Translations under genes and position numbers: made by a program
In this document: one piece after another, positions 34,746 to 45,030 of the stretch
Layout: every line of letters starts with the position of its first letter
Numbering within the stretch: position 1 is the first letter of the stretch
Notes under the pieces: model-generated
What the model saw: the letters and a program-made list of their open reading frames with translations, nothing else
The model's database searches: none
What the model was told of the DNA's origin: nothing
Source: Mucor racemosus
Lineage: Eukaryota > Mucoromycota > Mucoromycetes > Mucorales > Mucoraceae
NCBI GenBank assembly: GCA_027405735.1
Contig: JAPEHQ010000019.1
Coordinates: 439,001-503,000, forward strand
Direction: 5' to 3'
Length of the DNA: 64,000 nucleotides

Positions 34746-34901
34746 ATGCCGTATAAAAGTAAATCAAACGAAAAAAAATCGTTTAAAGATCTGTTCCAAC
34801 AGCTTTTTGGTCATCATGACTATCCTCAGCCAGTGATAATTGAAGCGCCTATTGAAATTAAGGATTTACTCTTAATGAAATTGAGACATATACTCTTTTA
34901 A
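34746..34901 (+). CDS. possible 51-residue protein, unknown
   Basis: A short ATG-started frame encodes a basic protein (MPYKSKSNEKKSFKDLFQQL at the start, KDLLLMKLRHILF at the end) with a helical look. It could also be the first exon of something else, but no good donor follows in frame. I recognise no family. Its support is composition and its position after a divergent promoter, which is weak. Confidence 0.3.
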   Translation: MPYKSKSNEKKSFKDLFQQLFGHHDYPQPVIIEAPIEIKDLLLMKLRHILF

Positions 34902-35760
34902 AAGGTTTTTCGATGGGCTTGAAGCCAAGTTTTTTTGACTTATTTTGTTTGGCATATCCTTGATATTAAATTTGTTTTGTACCTATCATTTTTTTTTGCT
35001 AAAAAATATTCAAAATTTTAAGTATTTTAGGATGTATGAGAGTAGAAAAAAGGTTGCAAGATCGAAAAGAGTTAGTTTAGAGTTGTTTATTGTTTGTTTT
35101 GTGGATAATTGCCTTTATCATTCCAAGTAACTTATTGTTATCTCCAGCCACATGAAATTTACTTTTTTTTTGTTTTTGTTTTCCTGCTTTTTGTTGTATT
35201 TGAGGTGGCAAAAACACAAGAGTGCGTACCTGAATTCATTTTGAATTTTTTTTTTTTTTTTTGCAATAATCAATCTCCATGATAAAAAGTGAATTACAGT
35301 TGTTGATCGTCTACTAATTGAACAAAGGAACCTATACGCTTTGAGCTCCAATTATTAACAACTTGCCAATAATAGTAACTGTGAAAAAGTTGCTTAAATC
35401 GAATGTAGGTGGTACAGTAACAGGTTGAAACGAGCGATTTTCTTGGTTGAATATATTCATAATTCAACCATTCATATATATAAATAATAACTTTTGAATT
35501 GATGATATCCAGAAGGATTCCAAGTTAATTAATACCAATTTCATATAGCAACAAGATAAAATAAAAAGATCTTCAGCCACTTGAACATTTTTTAATAGGC
35601 AAGTATATATATAGCTTTTTTCGAGTGTTTGAAACCCAATCCTTCTTGGTATATAATCCATTCAACGATTAAAGAAATTAACCAGTTTTTGTTTTTTCTT
35701 TCTTTCTCTTTTTTACTCTCTCCATTTTTTTTTATTTTGTAAATTTAAAAATATATAAAT
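34902..35760. other. intergenic region, no gene seen
   Basis: AT-rich sequence with several T-runs (35160-35180, 35245-35264). The last 80 bp before 35761 is T/C-rich (TTTCTTTCTTTC) and ends with a TATAAATATG context right at the start codon of the next gene, presumably its promoter and leader. Confidence 0.45.
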
Positions 35761-36788
35761 ATGCCAGCAAGATGTTGTTGTATAATACCTTTAAGAGGTG
35801 GTATCATCATTAGTGGTATCATCATGCTTGTAAGTAATAGCTTTGGCTAAACTTTTTCATATATACTAATAAAAAAACCCATATAGGTGGTATCAGTTGC
35901 ACTTCTCGGTGCTACTTTTACTCATAAAAACCGTAAGTGGATATAAATGCTTTATCGTCGAAAATCTAACAATATTCTTCCAAAAAAAAAAAAAATAAAA
36001 ATAAAAAAAAAATAGCCATGATTATACATCTTTCACTTATTCACGTTGTTCTTCCCTGGGTTTATGTCGGTTTCCAAAGTAAGTAATCAAAAACTACACT
36101 CAATCGATAACTCGAGTTTATTTACCTTATTTTTTAAAAAAGTTGCTACGGCTGTCGTATCTTTATACACAATTGCTTCGGGAGCTATTGCAAAATTGGG
36201 AATGATGAGATTAAACAAATTCTTATTATGGTTATTGGTTTTCTTCTTGACCATTTGGGAGGCTGTTTGTTTTATCTTGGCATTAGTCAATCGATCCAAG
36301 GCTCTTACTGCTTGTGAAGAAGCAAACCCATCATCATCATCATCTTCAGATAGTAGCTCAGCAAACAACACTACCCTTTCCGTAGGCGATTATTCTGCAA
36401 CATTTTTAGGAATGGAAATGGGAAATACTTACGGTTTAGCAAACTGTGCACAAGCAGTTCAAGCAGATGTCATTGGTAGTGCAATTATATTATTTGTGGG
36501 TCAATTGTTGATGGTTAGTAAATTAATTGAGAATAATATATATCTATATCTAAATATTGATATTCGTGTTTCGTATAGTTTTATGCCGCAACTGTTGTGG
36601 GATCTTATACAGCTAAATTAAGAGAGCGTAAATTAGGTCATCGTTTGCGTGATCTTGAATGGGATGATAATTTAGACGAACTCGCTTCAAGTTATCGTGC
36701 TGATGCTAGAAATGCACCAAAATATCCTTTAAATGATCTTAATAGCAAGAAAAAGAAAGGATTCTTTAAATTTGGCAGTAAAAAGTAA
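35761..36788 (+). CDS. four-segment membrane protein with Cys-rich N-terminus, unknown function
   Basis: Exons are 35761-35829, 35887-35932, 36016-36078, 36143-36513 and 36579-36788, giving 252 aa. The protein begins MPARCCCIIPLRGG and has a hydrophobic segment at 15-33, a second around 39-75 (MIIHLSLIHVVLPWVYVGF and on), a third (FLLWLLVFFLTIWEAVCFILA) and a fourth near 170-190 (VIGSAIILFVGQLLMFYAATVV). A Ser-rich, probably lumenal loop lies between the third and fourth (SSSSSDSSSANNTT). The cytosolic tail is charged and ends KKKKGFFKFGSKK. The Cys triplet next to the first membrane segment suggests S-acylation. No family is recognised. The neighbour at 42746-43639 has a similar plan. The acceptor at 36015 is preceded by A-rich sequence, not by pyrimidines. 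Confidence 0.8.
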
Positions 36789-36879
36789 AAAAACATTCAC
36801 GTATATCCCCCCTTTATTACTTTTATATATATATATATAGATAAAACAAAATAAAAACAAGTTTTTCTTTTTATTTTAT

Positions 36880-38282
36880 TTAAAAAAGTGTTCGTCTAGC
36901 ATATTTCGGGTATGCAGGTTTAGTGGATTGAGGTGGTACAGGAGGTGGAGGAATATGTGCAGAATTCATACATGTATTTAATGTTTGATGGAATAGTGTA
37001 CTACTTTTAGCTAGCGTCTGGGGTAAAAAAGTGGGTGTTTGAGTAGGTGTAGTTGATGATGAATCATCTGTCTCAAATGGATTAGTATTTGTTGTAGTAG
37101 TTGCTGTCAAATATGGGTTATAGTTGTTGGATGGTTGTTTCATTTTACCGCTAGTACTTGAACTATTACTGCCATCATCACTATTGACAGTAGTAGTAAT
37201 ATTGGGTTCATCATCAGTATCATCATCATCATCATCGTCATCATCATCATCGTCAATAAAACTAGGTTGAAAACCTTGAGTTAACAAAAGTGATTGTCCA
37301 GTGTCCATTATTTTTTGTAAACTATCAGCATCCATGGAAACATGGTTAGAATGATTTGTTGAGCGACGAGACTCAGGTTTACCAAGTAAATCAGATGATT
37401 CATCAGCAAGTTGATTTACATTACTGTTGCCATCAATTTTCGACAAGAAATTATATGGAACAGATCTTGATCTAGAATGAGAAACATGAGTTGGGGTATA
37501 TAGTTTTGGTGTGTTATTTAAAATCGCGTTTGGTAATACTGTAGATTGTGCTCCTGCTACTTTATTCATTGGCATCATCCAACTAGGCATTGTATTACTG
37601 TGGTTGTTTATTGATGGACTTGCGCTATGATTAGATGTTGAATCATAAGAATTAACAAGTGAAATGTCATTTGATTGTTGCGATCTTTTAATGATGGCAT
37701 CAATGGCTTGTGTTTGAAATCTTGGCAATGGTGCTATTTTTTTTTTAATAATGATGAGCCAAGAATATTACAAGAAAAACATAAAAACTTTTGCATGATC
37801 TAATTATATACCTCCTAAATACACAATATCTCTATTAATCATACGTCCATTTTGAGCATGTGCTATAAGTCGTAACATAGCAAAGAATTGGTCTTTTGTG
37901 ATCCCTTCTTTTTGGTCTTGAAATAATGCAAGTATCTATAATCTCCAAATGTTAACATCAACATGATTAGAAACTACGTAATACTTACCTCTTCTAATTT
38001 ATGATCTGGTAACCCACATCCATTCACAAAGTTAAATACTGCTTCATTATCTGCTTTGCCAATATGGAAAGGATCTAAATCTTTCCACCATGTTTGATAA
38101 GCATTGACTTCAGTATCTGATAAATCATCTATTTGAACTTTTGGTGTAGCATTCGAAGCTTCAATTTCAGATTCTCGTTGTGGATCTACTACAGATCGTT
38201 TTGATTCTTCTAATCTTTTGATAAATGCACCAGATCTTTTTTCTACAGATTCTTGATGATGGCGTCTAAATAATTTATTCAT
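36880..38282 (-). CDS. EH-domain protein (endocytosis-related), about 423 aa
   Basis: Exons on the minus strand are 38282-37989, 37935-37812 and 37733-36880. EH domains bind NPF motifs in endocytic and trafficking proteins. The N-terminus is a basic helix (MNKLFRRHHQESVEKRSGAF). The EH domain covers about residues 60-140: the WWKDLDPFHIGKADNEAVFNF loop-helix, GCGLPDHKLEEIL, then FQDQKEGITKDQFFAMLRLI. The remaining 285 residues are low-complexity (poly-Asp, Ser/Thr/Asn-rich) and include NPF in TNTNPFETDD and proline runs (PPPPVPPQ). Those are candidate ligands for EH or SH3 domains, so self- or homotypic binding is possible. It ends 91 bp from the convergent membrane-protein gene. The specific orthologue is not certain. 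Confidence 0.85.
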
Positions 38283-39365
38283 ATGTCTGTTTGCAAAAAA
38301 AAAAAAAAAAAAAAAAAAAGTGAAGAAAAAGGAAAAAAGCGAGCGAGCGAAAGAGAGAGAGAGAAAACTGTAATTCTGCGCACATTTAATAAAAATGAAA
38401 CTTATACATTTGTTATTGGGAAAGGTCTTCATTTTCGGATTATCCGCTTCTTTTGCATTGGTCAAATTTACTGTGTGCATTAGGGCATTGAATGCCCTTT
38501 ATGGAAAGTACATTTACTTGCATGACTTACTTAAAATGTCGCTCCTATGGTACGCATCAAGCACGCTTTGATTATAGAATCATGGGCCATTTTCCAAAAG
38601 CAATATAGGCATCAGCGGGAAAAGATGACAAACGGAGTTTCGATTAATTTCTATAAAAATATCCAAATTTTGAGCTTTATGAGCTATACCTTGGGCATTT
38701 TACCGAGAAAACCTGGTAAGATGATAACATGTGAAGTGAAAGGTTTCTCAAAAAATTGACATCGTGTAGATTCAGGATTCAAAGGGATATTAAGCTCCTC
38801 TTTTGATTTGATCGGACTTTTGTGACGAAGTCTTCACAGTAACTTACTCCTTTCAAATATCAACAAATTGCTTAGAGAATATAGAAAAAAAAATTGTATA
38901 AAAAAGAAGGTGCGTTTTTGAGCATTTTGTATACATAATTATATTATTAAAATATGCCTCTAATATAGTGAAAGAAATCTTTAAATTTTTCGGGTACTAA
39001 AAATAGCAGTAAAAAAAAAAAAACGACTGTTTATAACTCAATTCTGCCAAAAAATGCAAGGAGACATCATTATGCATATTGTTATTAATGTAATCGCATT
39101 TGCTTTGAATTCATGGTAACAATGAGATCGAAAATAATCGAAATTTGGTATAATATACCAAGTTTTTGTTTAATCCGCTGCAGATATTATTTCAGAAAAT
39201 CTATCGCAAAACATCAGAAAGTGCCATGCTAAAATAATCTTAAAACAAGATTAACACTATTTACGCCGTGTCAAACATCGGTCATCGATTTATCCGGAGT
39301 TTTTGTAAGGCTAAATCCATCTTCTTAAAGTCACAGTTAACTCTTAACTCTTTCTCTACATCAAA
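38283..39365. promoter_or_regulatory. divergent intergenic region between EH-domain gene and HAD gene
   Basis: About 1.1 kb holding both promoters. It includes a poly-A tract (38297-38318), GA-rich sequence (38330-38366) and a small perfect palindrome GGGCATTGAATGCCC near 38483. No gene is seen. Confidence 0.5.
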
Positions 39366-40424
39366 ATGCAAATTGTACAAGGATTTAGCGACATTTTCAA
39401 GGAAGCAAAATATGATACAATTGCTTGTGACATTTACGGCGTCATTCATGATGGTATCGAGGCATATCCATACTCCAAAGATGCCCTTACACAATTAAAG
39501 AAAAATGGCGACCATGTTATTCTATTGTCCAACTCTACACGACTCCAAGACAAATTAGATACAGCCATGACAACTAAATTTGGTATTGATAGCAGCTACT
39601 ATGATGAAATATTATCTAGTGGTGTGCTTACCAAGTTCTATTTAAAGGATTTGGCCGAATATCTGGAGACAGGTCAAGTGCAACAAGCAGCTTGTCACGC
39701 AACAGCACAGCGTCATGGTATCAGTACTCAAATGATGCCCGATGAATTTGCCGCCAAATATCTCAAGACAGGCAAATTCTTTTTAGCTGGTGATCCCGAT
39801 TGGCAAGAGCCATTGTACATGCCTGTATCACCTACACTTACCCGAGTGCATGATTGGAATGCCATTGAATTTGTCCTATTGGGTTCTATTCGTGGTCTTT
39901 TTCCAGATAAAAAAACAATAGATGCATTTAGTGAACAGGATGTACGAGCTGATTATCAACCTTTATTAGACAAATGTTTAGAAAGAAACGTTCCTATAAT
40001 TTGCGCCAATCCTGATGTGTTTGCACCCAATGGTGTAAATGAGGATGGCAGCACTAAATTATTAATTTGTCCTGGTTATGTGGGGCAAATGTACGAGGAG
40101 ATGGGAGGTCAAGTTTTATATTTTGGCAAGCCTTTCAAGAGTATTTACGATTTCTTGCAAACAAACAAAGCTAGATCAACCATCAAATTAAATGAAACAG
40201 AAGCTACCAGTAAAATTGTTTGTGTCGGTGATAATGTTGCTACAGATGTTAAAGGTGCTACTGAAGCAGGATTAGATATAGTGATGATCCTTGGAGGTGT
40301 TCATTGGGAAGATTTAAAAGTTGCTAAAGATGATCATGAGGAATTGAAGAATCGAATCAGAAATCTTTGCAAGACACATGGCAGTAAAGAGCCAACTTAT
40401 CTTATGCCAGTGCTTAGATATTAA
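39366..40424 (+). CDS. HAD-superfamily IIA hydrolase (TIGR01459-like)
   Basis: A single-exon gene of 352 aa. HAD-IIA enzymes are phosphatases acting on small phosphorylated metabolites; the substrate of this subgroup is not settled. Motif I is CDIYGVIHDG with nucleophile D22. The usual second acid (DxD) is Tyr here, as in the subgroup that carries DxWGVxH or similar. Motif II is VILLSNSTR. A lysine loop is likely at FGKPFKSIY, and motif IV is VGDNVATDVKGATEAG. The large C2 cap lies between motifs II and IV (about 70-250). The gene is followed closely by the promoter of the cyclin gene. Confidence 0.88.
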   Translation: MQIVQGFSDIFKEAKYDTIACDIYGVIHDGIEAYPYSKDALTQLKKNGDHVILLSNSTRLQDKLDTAMTTKFGIDSSYYDEILSSGVLTKFYLKDLAEYLETGQVQQAACHATAQRHGISTQMMPDEFAAKYLKTGKFFLAGDPDWQEPLYMPVSPTLTRVHDWNAIEFVLLGSIRGLFPDKKTIDAFSEQDVRADYQPLLDKCLERNVPIICANPDVFAPNGVNEDGSTKLLICPGYVGQMYEEMGGQVLYFGKPFKSIYDFLQTNKARSTIKLNETEATSKIVCVGDNVATDVKGATEAGLDIVMILGGVHWEDLKVAKDDHEELKNRIRNLCKTHGSKEPTYLMPVLRY

Positions 40425-40557
40425 GACATTTTTACAATAAAACAATTAGGCATGTGTTCAAATTAAGAATTCTGAGTGGTTTATAATTTTCCTGCATTTC
40501 ATAATTTAACGAAATGGATGTTGTGTCAAATGTATACATGCATGACAACACGGCAAT

Positions 40558-40571
40558 GGTTGCCTAGCAAC
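40558..40571. promoter_or_regulatory. RFX/X-box-like site 1
   Basis: GGTTGCCTAGCAAC contains the imperfect palindrome GTTGCC-T-AGCAAC, a full match to the RFX consensus GTNRCC(N0-3)RGYAAC. It lies about 330 bp before the cyclin ATG. The match to the consensus is seen; binding by an RFX factor is inferred. Confidence 0.7.
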
Positions 40572-40587
40572 AATGATACAATAATTG

Positions 40588-40601
40588 GGTTGCCTAGCAA
40601 C
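40588..40601. promoter_or_regulatory. RFX/X-box-like site 2
   Basis: An identical 14-bp copy of the upstream site, 30 bp away start to start, close to three helical turns. Two identical matches so close together are unlikely in AT-rich DNA by chance. Confidence 0.7.
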
Positions 40602-40902
40602 AAGCCCATCATTTTTTGATCTGTCAGGTACAAAGGAAAATTGACAGATCTTTTGATATTGTTGGATCGAAAAACTAGATAATCTAAATTGTTAATTTCC
40701 TAATACGATTTAATATCTGAGTATAGAAGTTCTTGAGCATCAGCAGCAATGAGAAAACCAGGCGACAGACACACACACGGGCAAAACAGTAAGAACAGAG
40801 ATGGGAGGGAGGACAAAAAACCATAAACAGCACAGAGAGACTGTTGATTTTCTATTTTCTTTCTTTCTTTCCTTTCCTTTTCATAAATCATTGTTTAATG
40901 TC

Positions 40903-41805
40903 ATGGACTCATCTGGGACATTGATGGACAATACACATGTCATAAGAGTGCCAGAATACTTTTATGCAGTTGATATTAATTATTTGACACATATGATAGG
41001 TAAAATTCAACTAAAATGCAATCATTTATTATTATTAATACCCCCATTCTCTTTGTTCCCCCCCTTCTATCCCTTTTTTCCCTCATTAATAGCTGATATG
41101 TTAGGAAGACTTATTTCTCACAACGATCTTATACCATTAACACCTAGCAACCTAACGCGTTTTCATTCTCGAACACCACCAAATATATCCCTCACTGATT
41201 ATTTACGGAGAATCGTGAAATACACATCAGTAGAAAAGTCTTGTTTATTAATTTTGTTAATATACATTGATCGTGTATGCGAACTTCATCCACATTTTAC
41301 AGTATCATCATTGACCGTACATCGATTCTTAATTACAGCAGTAACTGTATCATCAAAAGCACTATGCGATTCATATTGTACAAATTCACATTACGCTAAA
41401 GTAGGAGGTATATCAACCCAGGAAATAAATGCATTGGAATTGGAATTTCTATCTCTAATTGATTGGCACCTTGCTTCAACTGGACCTATTTTGCAGCAAT
41501 ATTATGCGAATTTAGTGGAGCAACACCCCTGTTATGAGAGAATCTTATCTGATAAAAAAGCTAGTGTGTCAAATTTAAATAGTAATAAAAAGAGACGAAG
41601 GAGCAGCGCAGAGGAACAGGTGGCTACTACTACAGAAACAGCTATTACAGAAGAATCGGAAGAGCAATCATCTTGTTCATCTGATGAAGATCAGGATAAA
41701 ATCCGGAAAAATTCTTTGGATATCAGCATAAAGGTAGAAGAAGAAACAACAAAAAAGCATTTCGATACACTATTAGATGATGAAACCATACCCTATATCG
41801 CATAA
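40903..41805 (+). CDS. Pho80/Pcl-type cyclin
   Basis: Exons are 40903-40999 and 41093-41805, giving 269 aa. These cyclins partner with Pho85-type kinases in nutrient signalling and cell-cycle control. The cyclin box occupies about 40-190: FHSRTPPNISLTDYLRRI, KSCLLILLIYIDRVCEL, LTVHRFLITAVTVSSKALCD, the SHYAKVGGIS hallmark of the Pho80 group, then NALELEFLSLIDWHL. The C-terminal 80 residues are acidic and Ser/Thr-rich with a KKRRRS basic patch. The intron is 93 nt, a multiple of three, with no stop, so an unspliced message would add 31 residues in frame. In-frame ATGs upstream (to 40801) are less likely because they lie in leader-like sequence. The promoter carries two RFX-type sites. Confidence 0.9.
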   Translation: MDSSGTLMDNTHVIRVPEYFYAVDINYLTHMIGKIQLKCNHLLLLIPPFSLFPPFYPFFPSLIADMLGRLISHNDLIPLTPSNLTRFHSRTPPNISLTDYLRRIVKYTSVEKSCLLILLIYIDRVCELHPHFTVSSLTVHRFLITAVTVSSKALCDSYCTNSHYAKVGGISTQEINALELEFLSLIDWHLASTGPILQQYYANLVEQHPCYERILSDKKASVSNLNSNKKRRRSSAEEQVATTTETAITEESEEQSSCSSDEDQDKIRKNSLDISIKVEEETTKKHFDTLLDDETIPYIA

Positions 41806-42334
41806 AAAGAATGTTATATTTTTGATTATTATGTATAGCTTTTGCAATTGATACTATATTTTACACACCCAAAAAAAAAACTTTCCCCCCTTCCCAAATG
41901 GATGTTTTTGCAACACCTCGTGAGGTCACCTCCATCGAATCAACATTGTTTATAACTTTTCTGATCCAATCAAAAAAAGAACCCTTTCTGTTTCCCTTCT
42001 TTTCATAGACACCACAAAAAATTCCTACTAATTCCAACACAAAAAAAAAACGAAAAAGAATTACGCTGGCGTTTTTTTTATAAATCAATCCCAACTTCTT
42101 AATGTAAACTTATATACTTAATAATAGAGAAACTTATTTAATTTTTTGTTTTTGGTTTTAATTGTTAATTGTTGTGTAAATCCGTCCTTCAATGTCGATA
42201 GATGTTGCGATTTATCGATTATGGGTGGTTAAAGAGTCACGTATTTTCTTATTTACCAGCAATGGTACCCAAGTCGTTTTAGTTCTGCCAGCAACCCTTT
42301 TCTTCTTTTTTCGACTAAAGAATAAAATCATACC
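41806..42334. other. intergenic region between cyclin and TIM10
   Basis: About 530 bp with no gene. A-runs near 41870 and 42044 and a T/C-rich leader just before 42335 are the only features. Confidence 0.5.
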
Positions 42335-42688
42335 ATGAGCTGGACAAGCAGTTATACACAAACATATGTTGATCCTCAACATTTACAAGAAGCCGAGCAA
42401 CAAGTCGATGTTTTCATGGGCATGTTTAATAGGTAAAATTATAATGAATTGAAAGTAGATGGAACAATATCTAACAAAATGTTTAGAATCATGGAAGCTT
42501 GTCAAGAGAAATGTATTCCCAATAATTATCATGAACCTGATTTGAATAAAGGAGAACAAAAATGTATAGATCGTTGCGTTGGAAAATACATGTCGATACA
42601 AGGTATTCTAGGAGAAAGAATGAAACATTTGGCACCTGGATTTACTTCAACAACAAATAGCGATGGATTTTCACCAGATAAACATTGA
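42335..42688 (+). CDS. TIM10: mitochondrial intermembrane-space chaperone Tim10
   Basis: Exons are 42335-42432 and 42487-42688, giving 99 aa. Tim10 forms a hexamer with Tim9 that escorts carrier proteins across the intermembrane space. The twin CX3C motifs are CQEKC (38-42) and CIDRC (59-63), separated by 16 residues as in the family. The segment IMEACQEKCIPNNYHEPDLN matches Tim10 and not Tim9 or Tim8. The intron of 54 nt falls just before the first motif. The gene ends 57 bp from the convergent membrane-protein gene. Confidence 0.95.
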
Positions 42689-42745
42689 TAAAAATCAACC
42701 TATAGACTCATTTGTATTATTATTATTATTAAAAAAAATAGCGTT

Positions 42746-43639
42746 TTATTTGGAAGAAGAAGGAGCAACATTTCCGAATGCGTGATGGGGTAATTGAGGA
42801 TGCATTCGAGGATATAAATAATTCATAAATCCCCCAAGATATGTCGAGTTATCAGGGAACAATTCTCGAAGTTTTTCATAGTAATAAAATACACAAAGAG
42901 ACCAGTATACCTAGGTGAATTTTGAATTAAAATCTTTGGTTTTGTTTAATTAGCTTTATATACTTACATAACAAACCATCATGAGAATGAAAATTGCTAA
43001 AGAAAACTTGATTTCATCTTCCCATAACTTTTGACAGTTGTAAATATTGGTTGGTGGCAATGTTTCAATAGTATAATAAGTGTTATTCATATTGAGGCCC
43101 TGCATGGTTTCATCAACTATATTTTGCGAACTTTGTAAACACCAATCCATATATAGCGATTTTTGAATACCAAATATAAATATGTTGGCAAGAATATCAA
43201 GTAGATATATTGGTACGATAAAAAATAAAAACATAACGCCTGATTGAAGGGTGTTTGGTAGATTCTATAATGTAACAATATGTTAAACAAACTTGTGCAT
43301 TAAATTGCATTAAAAAAGACCTACCACAAATAATCCGTATAAAATCCATAATGCCACCAATGCAAATACTATGGATATTGATCCAAGCGTAAACAACGCT
43401 GGTCTGTTGAGAAAAGAAAATATAGCTGATTAAAAAAATAATTAGCATATACTATTAAGAAGCTTTATGTAATATTCAGTTACGTGTATATCCTTGGAAA
43501 GACAATGTTGCGATATATACATTAACGCCCTACAAAAATAATTAGTAGTTGTCGATTTGCCTTCCTCTTTTGTTACTTTACAAGCCATATTGCACATGCA
43601 ACAGCACAACCACCTCTGAGAGACATACATGAACACCAT
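42746..43639 (-). CDS. small multipass membrane protein with Cys-rich N-terminus, unknown function
   Basis: Exons on the minus strand are 43639-43577, 43529-43484, 43425-43325, 43264-42968 and 42910-42746, giving 223 aa. The N-terminus has WLCCCMCNMACKG, a dense Cys cluster that may be acylated. Clear hydrophobic segments are ALFTLGSISIVFALVALWIL, VMFLFFIVPIYLLDILANIF and FSLAIFILMMVCYVYWSLCV. A polar loop with two Cys lies between the last two (MDWCLQSSQ to NIYNCQKLW). The tail is short and rich in H and P. I recognise no named family. The plan (CCC, about four membrane segments, short cytosolic tail) resembles the protein at 35761-36788. The splice at 43426/43484 was chosen because it alone joins the hydrophobic segments in one frame. 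Confidence 0.72.
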
Positions 43640-43999
43640 TTTCTGCGATATTCTCTTGAATCTAAATATCTTTGCTCTATTAACTCAGGTTTGTGGAATA
43701 GCACCATAGTTATGTTGTATAGTAATGAAAAAAGGTACCATATTAAAGAAATGATCGTTTTGAGGTTTTTAAAAGCATTTCGAAAAACATTACTTTATTT
43801 GGAAAGGGTGATACACTCGTTTGTACCTATCGCCTTAATACAGTATATCTTGATACAATATAGTGAAATTTGTTAATATGCTGTGTACATGCATATATAT
43901 ACCATGCCTTGAGTTTTCATTTCGAGATATTAAGCCATATATTGTATTTTGCCTGATCGACTCAATTAGGCCAGTCTAAATTTCAGAATCCGCCAAAAG
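43640..43999. other. upstream flank of membrane-protein gene, no gene seen
   Basis: AT-rich, with no gene-like frame. It presumably contains the promoter of the minus-strand gene starting at 43639. Confidence 0.4.
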
Positions 44000-44287
44000 C
44001 ATTAATTTTTAAAGTAGCAAATTTTACATTTTTGATATGTAACTTACTATGAAAAAAAATTTGGCAACATGCTCAAGATGCTAATTCATAGTAATAAACT
44101 AAACATATTTAAAAATCATAAATAATGGGTCAGGATAAATTTTTTAAAATCTGACATAGAAAATTCACTGCTTAAAATTGATGACTTTCACGAACGATAT
44201 CTCAAAAAATTATTAAGATATTGCAACTTTTCTATTAATAAGTTCCATTCTATTTTTATTCCTCTATAACATATGTGAGCTTTAAAG

Positions 44288-44318
<31 letters not shown>

Positions 44319-45030
44319 CTTTTTTTTTTTCACTGCATTTTCCAAAAAAATAAATGAAAACGTGATAAATAACTGATACAGAGTTGCTTCCACGTAATAG
44401 ATTCAAATGAGAGCTATATCATGTACTTTGATTCTTCAGAAAATATTGATTTTTGAAGGAGATATTTAGAATTGAATTTTTTTTTTTTTGGTTCGACCCA
44501 AATTATTGGGACATTTTGCCTTGTGTTGGGTCGTCCTCCGAATCTCGGATGCTGAAAAAATCGATGAAAAAATCAATTTTCTCCACGAAAAATAAAGCTA
44601 CAACGGCAAATAAGTACTTGATCTGTAGGCAATTTTGTTAGCTATCAGCTTAACTAGTTTATTATTAAAAAATCTATTAATAAATGTGCATTTTGATGAA
44701 AAAACGGTCAAAACTTCATCTGCGATTTACAGTAAATTTTATGAACAATATTTTTTTAAAAGTTATATTATTCGATGCAAAATCAAACGTTCTATCTAAA
44801 ACATTTAATACACAAATGCAACTTACTATATATTTTGCTACGTAATTTGATCAAGTGTGTTTTTTGAAAAAAAAAAAAGGTCCAGAAAACGATTTTAGAA
44901 TTGAAACTCAGTACCTTACCTGACGCTATTTCAATTGATATATAAATGCAATAAAATCGTACATGAATGATGATAAAACAACATATAAATTGATCGAATA
45001 TAGTCTTTCGTGAAATCTTATAACCGAAAT
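44000..45030 (+). repeat. old dispersed repeat, plus-oriented copy
   Basis: Ordered similarity to 22190-23080: AAAATTCACTGCTTAAAATTG near 44160, AGAAAATATTGATTTTTGAAGGAGATAT near 44436, and TTTAATACACAAATGCAACTTACT near 44804 against TTTAATACACTAGTTCAACTTACT near 22812, then AACTCAGTACCTTACC. A run of about 29 T lies at 44289-44317. The copy is diverged and non-coding. Confidence 0.55.

Larger units (their letters stand above)
40425..40902. promoter_or_regulatory. promoter region of cyclin gene
   Basis: This 480-bp gap follows the HAD gene and precedes the cyclin ATG at 40903. It contains two RFX-type sites (separate entries), an inverted pair CTGTCAGG...TTGACAG around 40621-40650, and a C/T-rich leader at 40850-40885. 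No other gene is seen. Confidence 0.6.

Noticed and set aside
38283..38483. Lys/Glu/Arg-rich plus-strand frame before the HAD gene
   Set aside because: It is a translation of poly-A and GA-rich promoter DNA of the EH-domain gene, with no protein-like complexity.
39268..39498. Possible mitochondrial presequence-like frame upstream of the HAD gene (RFIRSFCKAKSIFLKS)
   Set aside because: It starts with GTG and not ATG, is in a different frame from the HAD protein, and no splice joins it. The sequence is better explained as leader DNA.
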